In this document: positions 1-12,025 of the stretch, one piece after another
Numbering within the stretch: position 1 is the first letter of the stretch
Layout: every line of letters begins with the position of its first letter
From: Triatoma infestans
Taxonomy: Eukaryota; Arthropoda; Insecta; Hemiptera; Reduviidae
Direction of reading: 5' to 3'
DNA: 64,000 nucleotides
NCBI GenBank assembly: GCA_011037195.1
Contig: JAAEAF010002579.1
Coordinates: 1-64,000 of the forward strand
The notes under the pieces: generated by a model
Seen by the model: only the letters and a program-made list of their open reading frames with translations
Told to the model about the DNA's origin: nothing
Databases searched by the model: none
Position numbers and translations under genes: made by a program

Positions 1-300
1 ATGACTTCTAATATAATTTAAGGGTCAACAATTGAAACCAACACATCTTGATATTGAAAAATTAGGCCTGGGGAAGTTCTACTATATCAGATATCATCAG
101 ATTCCTTGTTTGTTTGATCCCCTCAAGGAAGCATTACAATGCGACAAGTCTGTTTAGCATCGAAGAAGTCAACAAAAAAAAAAATGTGCAAAACTGGTTT
201 TACATTTCAAGATAAAGATGTTTGACTGTCAGCATAAAATTAGAAGGGAGATTAGACAAGTGCATAAATGTATTGGGGGATTTTTGTCGGAAAATTGGTC
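1..300 (+). pseudogene. mariner-like transposase, degraded 3' fragment
   Basis: About 83-290 reads, with stops, DPLKEAL, then IEEVN, NWFYIS, and finally KLEGRLDKCINVLGDFCRK. This order matches the end of mariner transposases (F-PLKE, D-EVK, a Trp-containing helix, RWDKCI---GDY-EK). The catalytic DDD part upstream is missing or lies before the window. A-rich insertion and in-frame stops show it is dead. Confidence 0.6.
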
Positions 301-654
301 ATTTGTGAGATATAATATATATAAAGGATTTTTCAGAAAAATATTTTCCAATGGATTGTGAGGGAGCAGGAATTTCCATTTTCTTCAATAAACTGTCATA
401 TTAATAAAAAGGAAATTTCTAAGAACTATATAATATTAACACGATATCTAATAGAACAATTATCAAGAAAGTTGTAGAATTAAGAATGGTGAATATTTCA
501 TACGAGAGAATTGAATGAATCATCAGACTTTTTTTTCATTATTTCTTGGTGAGTATCTTTATCAAAAATGTAAATATTTAGGTCTTTTTTTATTTACATT
601 GAAATTTGATCGTCAATTCTTTTTTTTATTTTAAGAAGGAATTTGATCTGCCTA

Positions 655-965
655 GAGCCCCTCAAGGAATCCATGGTTACATGGACGAACATAGGAAAAG
701 AGCTGTGTCTTTGGTGGAGGGGTATGGCCACTATTTTCCAGACTAAGAAAATTGATATCGTTGAATACTATGGAGAAGTGGCAAGGAGAAGTTAAAGTAA
801 GCTGAACTAGAGGCCTTAGGAGAAGCCATTTTTTGTGGTAGAGAAGAGCCTCACATTGGAAAAACTGGTTTTACATTTCAAAACAAAGAATGTTTTACTG
901 TCAGCATAAAACTAGAAGAGAGATGAGACAAGTGCATATATGTATTAGGGGATATTTTATCGGCA
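655..965 (+). pseudogene. second mariner-like 3' fragment
   Basis: 845-960 repeats the 188-295 segment at roughly 85% identity (GKTGFTFQNKECFTVSIKL, then DKCIYVLGDI), preceded at about 657 by another CCCCTCAAGGAA motif. It is a diverged second copy in the same orientation. Confidence 0.5.
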
Positions 966-3600
966 TAAAATAGCATTTTTGGGTCCCATATTTGGAGCAC
1001 CCCATACATAATAAATAAGATTTTAACAAATATTTATTTATACTTTTATTCGGAAAAAGGTATTTTAAAATTCTCTGGTGAGAATTATATTAATAAAAAA
1101 GTAATCATACGGTTGAGATCAAAGAACTATAACTTTCAGGAACTGATCAAGTCACTACTTGTTTAGATTTAGATCATTCGTCACTACTAGATCAACCCAT
1201 TCACCTGTTCCGGCTATCAAGGCTGCAGGTAGTATATAGATATATATATATATTTATTTTTATGCACCTCTATTAAAGACTGTATCTTAACTTGTTTTAA
1301 TGATAGATTGTGTTACTCTATTAATGTCATCTCCCCCCCCCCCTCCATTTAAGCTACTTTGAACATTTTAAACTGAAAGTTGTTGTTCCTGATAAGTAAA
1401 AGTTACTCTGAGAATTATTTTTTTAAATGAACCAGCATTTCCTTTAAGCAATTAAAAATTTATATTTCTCTTTAAGAAGAAACGTTATTTGGAAGGCAAA
1501 AATTCTTTTCTTCTTTTTTACTTTCATAATTATAAAAACTTCTCCATAAACTATAAACAAAATGTTGAATAAGAGGTGTGGGTTTGTAGTTCTGGACAGT
1601 TTCTAAGATTATAACATCTACCCTCAGAGTATGCTTCTTTTCTTTAATTCTGACCAGTTTTGGAATTTCTCACCATCTTAGAATGGTTTATGAACTTTGT
1701 TTAAACATGATGACTTAAATTTTTAAAGTTTCTGGTCATACACATCCTCACATTTAAGCTATAAGTTCATGAAAAATGTGTATTTTTTTTTTGTAAACTG
1801 TTCATATTAGTTCAATTGTTTAATTCATTATTTTTAGAACTGGAACTTAATTAACTTAAAATATAAAAACATTTTCAAAGAGTTTCGTCTTATTACATCA
1901 ATTCTTCAAGCAACGTTGTCAATTATAATTGTATACTTCTTCAGGACTTACACTATTATAATCTCATTGAAGAGAACATTATAATTCTTTGCATTCATGT
2001 ATGAAAGCTTATCTGAAATTATGCAAAACAGAAGCCTTCAAAAGCTCTGTCAGTAATCAAAAAGTACAAACAATAAACGGTTCAATTATTTATCAACTAT
2101 ACTCAGGTGTAAATAAACAGGTCATCTACAAAAATGTTTTTTCAAATTCAATTCATCCTAAATCCTAAATGAATGCATTTTTATTATATTACCTACTTTA
2201 AAACACACATTTCAGATTTGGAGCTGCAAATTAAATTTTCTTCTATAGTAAAATGAAAGTCACCTCAATGTTTCATAGCAAAATTTTGTTTGCATTATGG
2301 CAACAACAGGACCTTTAGTGCTGGTTTTAGTTTCTTGTACTCATAAAAAAAAGAAACTTTAAGGAAATAGGAAGAGCAAAATGTTTAAGAATAGAGCGTT
2401 CATAGAGCGAACAGAGTGCATTCTGTATTCAATGTATGAACTACTGAATGAATTAACTTGATTATTAGGTAAGATATGTTATTATTCTTAACATCATAGT
2501 GCAGTAAGTACACCATTATACATTGTGTTAAGATTTAACCATTATTAAATATCATTAACAAAACTCATTTCCGTGAATTAATTATGACTGCCATGACGAA
2601 TGTTGAATTGTTACTATTTTAATTTTTTTTATCTTCAGATGAAATGAAGACAATATTATTATATTTAAGGTGACTGCTAAATAAAAAAAAATCGGCCTTT
2701 TTATGATGAGATGAGATCTGGTCGTCATCACATCTGTTTATGGTGTTTATGGTAATATATGTACGGACATACAGAGCCTAATAATTAAACAATTACAAAT
2801 AATACACGTATAAATAATGATCGCATAATCGTCCAACTAATAATAATTAAAGCAACAAGTAATAATACTAAAGTATACAAAGTAAATTACCATAAAAAAA
2901 AATACAAAATAATACTAAAGTAAGTAAAATAATTAAATAATAAGTATACAACAAGTAAGTAATAATAATAAAATATATAAAGAGAAAATGTTCACAGTCT
3001 GTATAAAAAATACAAAATTAATTGAACTATATACATAGGTATAAGAAAATAATATATATTTAAAATAAAAAACTTATGGCGCAACAGTCCATAAACGACC
3101 AAGGCTTGTCAGACGGCGATATATTGGGGGACGTGTAAGCTCGCAGTAGTTCCCTCGCTGCTTAGTTCAGACCTTCGCTATTTAGGTCTCTACTAACTAG
3201 CTTGCAATTTTTCTCACGATGCTGTGTTAAGTACTTAAAATACTTAATATAAAAAGAATTTAGGCTGAATTAGAGATTATATATAATGTTATATAATATA
3301 AAAATGATTCATTTTAAGATAAAAATTTTCACTTCTTATTTATTACACGACAATGGTTATGGAGGAGAAATGCGGAGAAGAGCAGCCTAATGATATGATA
3401 TGAAGAATGGAAAATGTCAAGATAAGGAAATTGTTAAATGATATTACTGACTATTCTGCTGAGTCGATTAAGACCAGAATGTAGGAGATAATTATAGTAG
3501 AGATGAGGTACAAAGAAAGTGGAAGGAAATCCATGGTTATGAAGAGGTATACGAAAATTCAGCTGGTACAGTAATAAAAGAACAATCAAAATAATTATTA
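966..3600. other. intergenic, no gene seen
   Basis: A/T-rich DNA with poly-A/T runs, an AT microsatellite near 1237, and a run of TAATAATA/AAGTAA low-complexity sequence at 2780-3060. The block at 3080-3215 has higher GC and may be a dispersed repeat; I could not name it. Confidence 0.5.
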
Positions 3601-3619
3601 CGTAATTTTTAAGATAAAC

Positions 3620-4170
3620 ATAAAGTCAAGATATATACGGCGTGATTCTAAAGAAAGTGTAGGCTTATAAACTCTTGTAATTATGTTTATCTTCTCACTT
3701 TAATTTCACAGATAAGCTGTTGCATTTGACTGAACAGGGAGGCACCCTTAAGCAGGTTACTCGTTCATTAATTGTGTGTTATTAACAATTGCAAAATAGA
3801 TCAGTATTTCTGTTCAAAATCTAAAAAATAAAGTTGATAAAAAAATGCGTAGTATCACTGGTTATCTTCTACTTCGGAAATTGGTTGTCCATCTTGTTTT
3901 TAGTATCCCTTTTTCATATTTTTATTAATATAATCTGAACTTTCTTTGTAAGTCTTAAGTTTTAAGAAAATCGTTTGAACCATTTTTGAGAAAATTCCAA
4001 AAACTCAGAAACCTATTCTATAAAGCCGCAAGTTCCGATTAACCGATTCTCTTCAAATTTTCTCACAATGCATTTATGGATCTTAATAGTGTTAGAACCG
4101 GTCTAGCATTGAAATGCACTTAAGAGGATAGCTAGTGTTGCATATTCCGGAAGCCATAAAACAAAAATTT
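3620..4170 (-). repeat. repeat A copy, reverse orientation (diverged)
   Basis: Contains the reverse complement of the repeat A unit: a TTTTTGAGAAAATTCCAAAAA block, the CCGATTAACCGATTCTCTTC block and a final TTAAGAGGAT segment. Confidence 0.55.
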
Positions 4171-5400
4171 TGAAAAATGTTTCAACTAAAAGGTATAAAA
4201 TCATTTATGCTGCGTTGAAGGTAATAAATTCTTTTGTCTTCAACTTTAAATTGGTAGTAGAATTCTCTAAAGAGAGAAGAAGGAGCCGTTTCCCTTCTTG
4301 TAGTTTGGGTATCAGATCATATATGGGAATCAGCGATGAGAAGGTGGTTAGGTTGGCCAAATCCCCTTCAGCGGTTCCGAACTAGCTATTGTCATATTTT
4401 GGACAAGTCACTCAAGTTTCCAGGCACACAATATTTATCCTTATGGATGACCTCATAGGTTGTCGGCAATCTAAGATTTCTCATTGGGGGTTCGGACAAG
4501 ACTAATGGTGAGATTTTGTTGTATCTTTTATGGATTTCTCTCAGGCTCTGGGAATCCCTTACAGGGAATTGTTGCTTAAAGAGATATCTCTACGTAATGA
4601 GACTCAAACCAACAATCGCTTTTGAAGAGTTTATAGAAGAAAGAAACCCCCTCCATCATTTTATGAAATTGCTTGGGTTGAGAGGGGATTAGATTCAAGA
4701 TCCTCAGTCGAAACAAAATGTTACTTTAAAGAGCTCAGGCAGTTATTATCCGATTTGTCTGGACTGTTAAGGAGCATTTGTAGATTAGGACCCTTTATAT
4801 ATAGTTTTGTCTCAGGCCTGGGATATTATTTGTACTGGAATGGGCAACGCCATAATGGCCACTGGGCACTGTAATTTTATGTTGCTGATATCAGCTATTT
4901 CAGCGCTAAAGTCGGTAATATGCACTTCATTTAAGAATTCTAAGAATTCTACAACTTTCTTCTATTATATATGAAAATGATCAGATATATGAAAATAATA
5001 GAGTAAAAGTTCGGAAATCTTAGGGCTTCACTCACTCAAGTAACAACATTGGAAGAGTTTAAAAAACCCACTTAAACAAGCCATCAAGAAGGAAACAGCC
5101 AGATTGGGGCGTGAATTCAAGAGCTAGCTATTATTGTGGAGTATACAATGCTCTAGCAAAGAGTTACTCAAGAAACTGCTTAGTTACAAGTATCCAACTA
5201 AGATCCCCGCCAAAAGCCCTTCTGCAGGTCGGAAAGTTTGCTGGTGTGAGAGTCACAACAGCTAATCGCCCTGTGGAACAAGCAAGAGGTCCAACTAACT
5301 GCAGCGCCAGTTGTGGGAAAAGAATCCAATGAAAATTTAAAAAAGAAACAAAAGAATGTCTAATCATTAATTTGGAAAGACTTGTCTAATCTCTAATAAT
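4171..5400. other. unassigned, possibly transposon-derived
   Basis: More GC than its surroundings and scattered coding-like stretches (for example 5040-5340), but every frame is broken. No family recognised. Confidence 0.35.
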
Positions 5401-6399
5401 TTCTTTTTAATGGCTAATCAAATAAAAAATAACTAAATAACTAATGGCCAAATAGAAATAAATAATAAAAAAAACTGAAGCCACAAAACCGGAACTTACT
5501 GTATAATTTATAATTTCAAAAGATAAGTCAAGCTAATTGATGTAATAATATATTATGTGGTCAAAATACAATTTTAAACATTTTAATGAAATTTCCTTTC
5601 ATTTACATTATGTTAATGTCTTTTTGTAAAGTATTGTTTCTGCTCTTTTTTTATCAATTAAAATTTTATTCGTTAATCAACATTTCAAACTTAAAATGAT
5701 ATATATATCTATCAAACTGTGTAATCTTTTAATTCATTTGTTTATATATTACACTTCCTTAATATGTTTTATATGATAGGTTAATGCAACAGTATAAAAT
5801 ACTAGTTAGAGGCACGAGACTCGTATAATTTGTTGATTATCGCACCATTATTAAGTGAAAGTAACGTAGACTTGTTGCATTTTACTGTCTACACAGCAAG
5901 GCCTAGGTCAACGACTGGTTTGATCTTGTGTGTATGTGTGTGTTTAGGTCTAAAAAGTTAAATTTTTAATTGAAAATATAGATGTATATTTTTTTTATTT
6001 CAATTTTCAATTTTAGTTTGGCAATATGACACCTTTAAAAAGCACTCATTTTTGTTACACTCAACTTTTTTCTACTAGCCTATTTAAGGATTGCCGTGTG
6101 AAAATCAATTAATGGCTCCTCAAAACTCTTTCCACTATATCGATCACCGTAACTTCAGACCATGGCCAAACATTTCTCTCTTCAGTATATCATCGTCATT
6201 CACTTAATATTCTATTTACTGTCTGGGCTGAGTTCTATTTCATAACGCCCTGCTAGGTAACTTTGTTAGGCTCATTCTTTTCATATAGCCAAGATCAACT
6301 TAGTATGTTGGTTTCTTGCTACAAGCTTGCTACCTTCCGTTTGGTCTCTTATTTTTTGATTCCAGTTGGTGCACTATAAGCAATTATTTTTTCAAGCAC

Positions 6400-6564
6400 A
6401 ATGTTGGTTGGCTGGGGCCAAAGAAAAAAAGCTTTTTAAGTGTTATCTGTTAAGGAGCGGTAGACAGTTAAATGCTTTTAAGAACATTTAAAGCTGTCCG
6501 AAACGTCGATAGCATAAAGTTTGGAAGTATACAAGTTTTTTCTTTGGCCCCAGCCAACTAACAT
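6400..6564. repeat. 29-bp inverted repeat (MITE- or Penelope-like fragment)
   Basis: Arms 6400-6428 and 6536-6564 (core TTGGCTGGGGCCAAAGAAAAA) match with one mismatch around a 107-base spacer. The spacer contains GTCCGAAACGTCG, which resembles the 3' half of a hammerhead core. Confidence 0.75.
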
Positions 6565-6632
6565 TATGCTTGTTTTATTAACAACGGCCAAACGTATGTA
6601 ACTGGTGTGAACGCAACTGGACAAATGTGTAT

Positions 6633-6855
6633 ATCCGGTATTCTATCCGTCGTAGCATGCATATTAGTTATGTTCCTGACCGGTTTCGGGTATGTGGGCA
6701 TATACATACAACCAACAAATGTGAGTCTACAGAAACATTTCGTTGAAGTGAACTCTCTACACGAACTTGGTGAATTTGCTCTGACGATGGATGAAAATCC
6801 GAAACCGGTCAGGAACATAACTAATATGCATGCTACGACGGATAAAATACCGGAT
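6633..6855. mobile_element. Penelope-like terminal palindrome (57-bp inverted arms)
   Basis: Arms 6633-6689 and 6799-6855 are inverted copies with one mismatch in 57 and a 109-base spacer. Because of this, both strands encode the same GILSVVACILVMFLTGFG peptide, which is an artefact. The spacer and right arm together carry a hammerhead-like motif. A diverged copy lies at 62190-63235. Assignment to Penelope-like elements is inferred from the ribozyme-like motif and the inverted terminal organisation. Confidence 0.5.
6776..6815 (+). ncRNA. hammerhead-ribozyme-like motif (type I, minimal)
   Basis: CTGACGA (6781-6787), then stem GGAT/ATCC closed by a GAAA tetraloop (6789-6800), then GAAAC (6801-6805), CG, and GTC (6808-6810). 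These fit the core CUGANGA - helix II - GAAAC - helix III - GUC. ACCGGU is self-complementary, as expected of minimal motifs that dimerise through helix III. Weak points: one extra U before helix II, and helix I pairs for only about four of five positions (6776-6780 with 6811-6815). Confidence 0.45.
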
Positions 6856-7080
6856 GTTATCCAGCAATGCGGACCCAGCCACATTTTAAAAAACGTGTAT
6901 ATGATTCAAACTCAAAAACGAAGAATGGATGAATTCAAACTGTTATTCCACTGGGCATCACAATGGGATCCGAAAGGAAGTTAACTGGCAAAACTTCTGA
7001 AATCCTCAACTATCTCGGATCCTAGCGTCAATTAATTTCTTCTTTTTTACCGAAATTTATACTTAGGCCACATTTCTTCT

Positions 7081-7293
7081 TTATAACAAAGGAGAAGCCT
7101 TTACTGATACTCGTCCACCAGCATCAGTCAGGGCACTCCATTGTCTACTTACATCTAGGTACGCTGTCATAACCTCAATTGTTCTGTCTTTTGAGTACTG
7201 ATTTATAGCGATACGTAAGCTACAGTTATACATAGCTTGTAACATTTGAGCCATCCAAGGTGTGTTGATATATAGATCTCTATAGAAGTTACT
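7081..7293 (-). other. unassigned 70-codon open frame
   Basis: Open from just after a TAG to TAA at 7081-7083, with balanced composition (starting SNFYRDLYINTPWMAQ and including VMTAYLDVSRQWSALTD). No start, splice sites or family recognised; it may be a fragment of a mobile or viral gene, or chance. Confidence 0.3.
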
Positions 7294-9780
7294 CTAGATC
7301 TCTAGGACGCACCATTATCAAGTCAGATCGTTCTTCACTGATAGCAAAAGAAAAAGATATAAGGTTAGAAACAGAAGGAAAGCAAGCATTTGCGGCACAT
7401 TATGCCCAATAATAAATACAAGTTACTGTATCTTATAAGTGACAGGAAAATATGCAGCGAGAGATTGTGGAAAATACAGTATCAAGCAATAAAGATATCG
7501 ATTATTTATTCTAGCAGAGTCATACGATTCTGAAAATTATATGGGCTGGAATGATCGATCGATCGTCAACATTCAGACATGATTCAGTATAACGAGAGAA
7601 ATTTGAGGAATAACAGTTTAAACTTACATTCGGGAAATTTTCCCATGCTAGTGTGATTGGAACAAAGAACTAGATAAATCACACTTTGCAGATAAAGGTG
7701 ACAGACAGCTGGAGCTCTATCCTACCACAGCTATTCTTGGCGGGAAAGTAGAATTTGTGCTACAAATAATGCTTTGACAAACGAAAAGAGAGAAAAAAAT
7801 CGCCTAATATGTTATGAGAATCAGAATTGTATGGCAAGCCTGCAACATTATCACTCTATCGATACTCCCTATCTATCACTTGGTACCATATTGTCTTTAC
7901 CCAGTATAAAATGTACAAGGAATTATTAGTAATCAGATCCAAGACAAATAAGACATTATTACAGTAAGCAGTGGTTTCTATCGATTAGTTAAGAATTTCA
8001 CCTACAGCATTTAATTATCCTTTACTTGTAGCAATTTAGTGTTTTTTTGACTTTGTTTATTTTCTAAGTCCCTCAATTTTCCTTCTGAATAGGAAAAATC
8101 TTTAGATAATCAGTTTATCAAATGCTTGGATAATAATGGTTTAGGTAAGACACGTTGTTTTTTTTTCTTTATTCTAAGCGGAACTTCAGAAAGTGAGAGA
8201 AAAATCCGGAAGGATATTTCCTCTCTTGATTATGTTTTCATTATTTCTTGACTGCATTAAAAGGTTGATAGTTGTTTCCTAGCCGCGTGACCCACTAATG
8301 CCATGTAATTATTAATTTGGTTCAGTTTCATTTTCTACACTTTTTTCACCATTCATTAATGACCATTTTAAAGGAAGTGGCCACTAATTACATAGTGTAC
8401 TGTGTAAATGAAATAATTTTTACTTTCTTTTATTGCTTGCAAGATTGTAATAGTTTAATTTGCACAGAAAAATATATGTATCGGTTCTCCAAGTATGAAA
8501 CCTATGTTTTTTAGAGAATTGTTCAACTTTAATAACCACGAAACCAAAAATATTTTTCTGGTTAATTTTTGGGTAGACTAAACCAAGACCCTTCTCTCCA
8601 TGTTAATTGGTAAAGCACCTGAATGCTATCCCTAGAAAATAATGCCTTGATATAAACAATCCCTTCTGTGTGGCTCTGTTTTTCTCAAAATTTCATAAAA
8701 ATTCAAATTATGTAAATTTATAATATCAGTATTAATTTACCTGCCCTTCATTTTTTTTGGAAAATATTAATTTCATAAATTAGTATTATTTTTGTTGTTG
8801 AGTGAATCAAATATTTGACCATTATCAATTGTTATAAAGTCACAAGAGTCTACTTTAGTGAGGATTTTGATCCTGTACTATTTAATAAAACCTGTTTTCT
8901 AAAGTGCCATTTCATAATGGAGTATATTCAATAGATCACTATTATGGAGTTTCAGGTGAAAACTGAAAAAAAAAAAAAAAATACAGTTGGAAAATTTTTT
9001 AAAAATGAAGAATCTTTTAAAGAAAAACTATTTTCTAATTTAGTTAATTATAAACACTGGATCATTATTTCTCGTACTTAGATTTTGAAATGTAGATATA
9101 ATATCCAGACATAAAATAATTATGTAATTGTTTCTTCCTTTTTAGAATAGTGAAAGATTTGAGTCCTTTTTTTAATTATTCAGGATGTAATTAGTTTCTT
9201 TTATTTATGATTTCTAAAGTGAAGGCAATTTTCGTGCGATTGACATTAATTCTTTTTCTTTTATATACAACATACTGTGAACTCAGCTAAAGTAACGATA
9301 ATGATTGTTAGCTAATATAATAATTTCTTTTTTTTACAAAGGAAGAACAATTATTCTTAATCCTTCCTAATACAAGTAAAGTTAATTTTTTCTTTTACTC
9401 CTTCTATTGCAATTTTCGAATTGATTTTTTATCGGAAATCTTGTTGTTTTTTTTTTGAGGCATCCTAAGTTCAAAAGAAATGTTTTTGTCAACTGGTCCG
9501 TAGGTTTGTATGAATAAAATAAAATCAAAAGCAAAAAAATTGCGGGTAGCTCAAATATTATTCCGTTCAAGGCGCCATCTCCGCCAATTGGCATGAAGGT
9601 TTCGAACAAAATCCATTAATATCATCTTGTTAATACAATTATTATCTTTAAACTTCCTAAACACATAAATGGATTCTCACTTCTGTTTAGAAATTTTGCC
9701 CAGAAAAATGGCTGTTGAAGAATTCTGGAGGAGCTTGCAACTATTAGAGCAGGGCTTTCTTCTAAACATATTAAGTTAGA
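7294..9780. other. intergenic, no gene seen
   Basis: A/T-rich DNA without a supported ORF. 7560 holds a GATCGATCGATC palindrome. 8597-8640 slightly resembles the start of a tRNA-derived SINE but lacks a B box. Confidence 0.4.
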
Positions 9781-9802
9781 TTAAAATAACATTGCATTGA
9801 GC

Positions 9803-9935
9803 AGAATTAACTCCAGTGGTAATGCATTGAACTTGGAGCGCGGAGGTCCCAGGTTTGAGTCCAGCAGTGCCGCCTCTTAGATTTTTTCACCTTAGGAACC
9901 TCTACAGCTTACTTGCTCGGTGTTGGACGGGAAAT
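9803..9935 (+). mobile_element. tRNA-derived SINE copy
   Basis: CAGTGGTAATGCATTGAACTTGG followed by GGTTTGAGTCC is a diverged A box/B box pair. The part after the B box (GCCGCCTCTTAGATTTT, then CTCTACAGCTTACTTGCTCGGTG) aligns with the SINE at 61106-61240, so the two are one family. Confidence 0.65.
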
Positions 9936-10789
9936 GTGATTTTACAATTATTTCAAATTTTCTGAGTTTTTCTTTTCTTTCTAATTTTCTCTAAAAAGAC
10001 TGGATTTTCTTTCAACTTGGCATTTAAACTTTGAGGAAAGATTTCAAGTTTTCTTAATAAATTTGATTTATTTATTTATAAAGTAAATTTGCCTTTTATA
10101 CATAATTGTATTAACATTAACAAGAGAAAGTCGTGTGGAGTGTTTCAAATTAGATTTTTTAAATCTAATACATTCAGGACAATAAAAATATAAGGATACA
10201 AATACTAAACACTGAACGTTCGATTTTAATATGGCCGGACTTTCTTTAAATATATAATAGTAAAAGGTAAGCACGGAAGTTCTCTAGTAAGTACGATGAC
10301 CTGTTACACTTTCACTGACCATTCGTTCAGTTCATTTCTACTCTAGATTGCCAAGGTCAATCTATAAAGATCGCACTATCATGTTTACATATATCCTTGT
10401 TTATATCTTACGAGTAATTCATTTTTTTTTTTTTACTTTCTCCGGCTGCTGTGAAAGAAGAGGAAGTATTGCGTGCGATTGAACGGATTTTCAATTCTTA
10501 CCAGGAATCGCACTATTCCTGTTTAGTATCAATATATTACGGATGGGTGGTACCTGGGATCTTAGCATATTGAGAAAGAGCAATTAGTAAGGTAAGAGTT
10601 GCTCAGAGATCTAATGTCACAGCTATTATTAAAGTTGTTTACAAAAAGGAGAAAAAAAAAAAAGTTTATTAAAGCTTACTATTAAATATAAATACAGATG
10701 CCGGTAGTGAACGTGAATGCGTTATATAACAGCGTACTCTTTCAGCTACCGCAAAGTTTGTAACGGTATCTTAAAGTTAACGTCCACAA

Positions 10790-11130
10790 ACCCCCTAAAG
10801 CAAAAGTTTCAAATTAAGGTGATACGTTTGTAACCGTGCAATTAGTATTCCAAATTTAATGAAAATCGTTTTTGCTATTTCGAAAAAGTTTCAAAAATCG
10901 CAGGAACCTATTCTGGAACTTACAGAAAAGCTTAACTTTAATGCTCTCCCATAAATACTCTAAAAAGTTAAGAAAAGAATAATTGGCATCATATTTACAA
11001 GAAAATCTGAGGAAGAAAAAACTATTCGTATGGTCGCCACTTTTGATTAAAAACAGATTCTGACCGAAATCAACGTGCGAACTCTCTCTGGTGTTCAAGT
11101 TCGAAGCGCGTCAGTGGTTTGTTATAAACT
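10790..11130 (-). repeat. repeat A copy, reverse orientation
   Basis: Carries the reverse complement of the unit (TTTGCTATTTCGAAAAAGTTT, GCAGGAACCTATTCTGG, poly-A and a final GTTCAAGTT). Confidence 0.5.
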
Positions 11131-11146
11131 GACGTTTATCCCCTAT

Positions 11147-11243
11147 TGCAATAGACTTCCTCGGTGTAGTGTTGATTCGATTGCTAAAACCAACACTCCA
11201 GCTAATTAGTAAACCGGTCAACTCTCTGAGGAAGTCTATTGCA
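11147..11243. repeat. 16-bp perfect inverted repeat
   Basis: TGCAATAGACTTCCTC (11147-11162) faces its exact complement at 11228-11243 across 65 bases. The GAAG-CTATTGCA core also occurs in the larger inverted repeat at 54948-55050, so both may be miniature elements of one family. Confidence 0.7.
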
Positions 11244-12025
11244 TAAACATAGGTTTATTGTTTAAAAACAACTGAAGCGGACTCAACCTGAAGTTATTTG
11301 CATGACAATGGCCGCGAATGTCTGGAAGATCAGATAACGAAATAATTGATTTTTAGAAAAATCTAAGATTTTTCCTTTTTAAGATATTTTGTTCTAAAAT
11401 ACACATACACACATGCATTCCTACAGGTCATTCAAAACATTTTTGTCATATTCACGGGACCTTAAATATATGTAGGTATTGGTTCTTCATTCACTGATTT
11501 GCAACTGCATATTATCCATTAAACAAATGTGATAAACTAAATGCACGATACGAAAAGAATGTAGTGATATAACAATTTAAGGTTGGTGTTCATTGCAGGA
11601 GGTTACGAGGCCACTTCAAAATGTCGATAATTCAAAGAGTTGCAGTCATTAAAATATTAATAGAAGTCGGATTCCTGGTCCATCTAGTCGAATTTCCTGG
11701 GAAAACTTAAGAGGAATCTTCAAGTTTGTGTATGAGATTACTACGTTTTTCGTTAAGTGTATAAGTGAGTGTGAAGTAAGTACCGTAAAGTAAGATACTG
11801 TAGAAAAGTTAATGGAATTAGAAAGGAAGGAAGCATGTATTTTGAAATTATACATGTATTGTTTTATCTTGTAAATAAGAAACAGTACACAGTCCAATAA
11901 TCATATACATATCATAATGTATATTTCTGTATAAAAACAGGTAGATTGCTGTAGAACCTGGATATAGTTTAGCTATTAAATATTAATAGTATGCACTAAA
12001 AACAATAATACATCTTGTATTCTTG

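Noticed and set aside
6564..6984. Overlapping ORFs on both strands sharing the peptide GILSVVACILVMFLTGFG
   Set aside because: The shared peptide follows from the 57-bp inverted repeat; there is no independent evidence of a gene.
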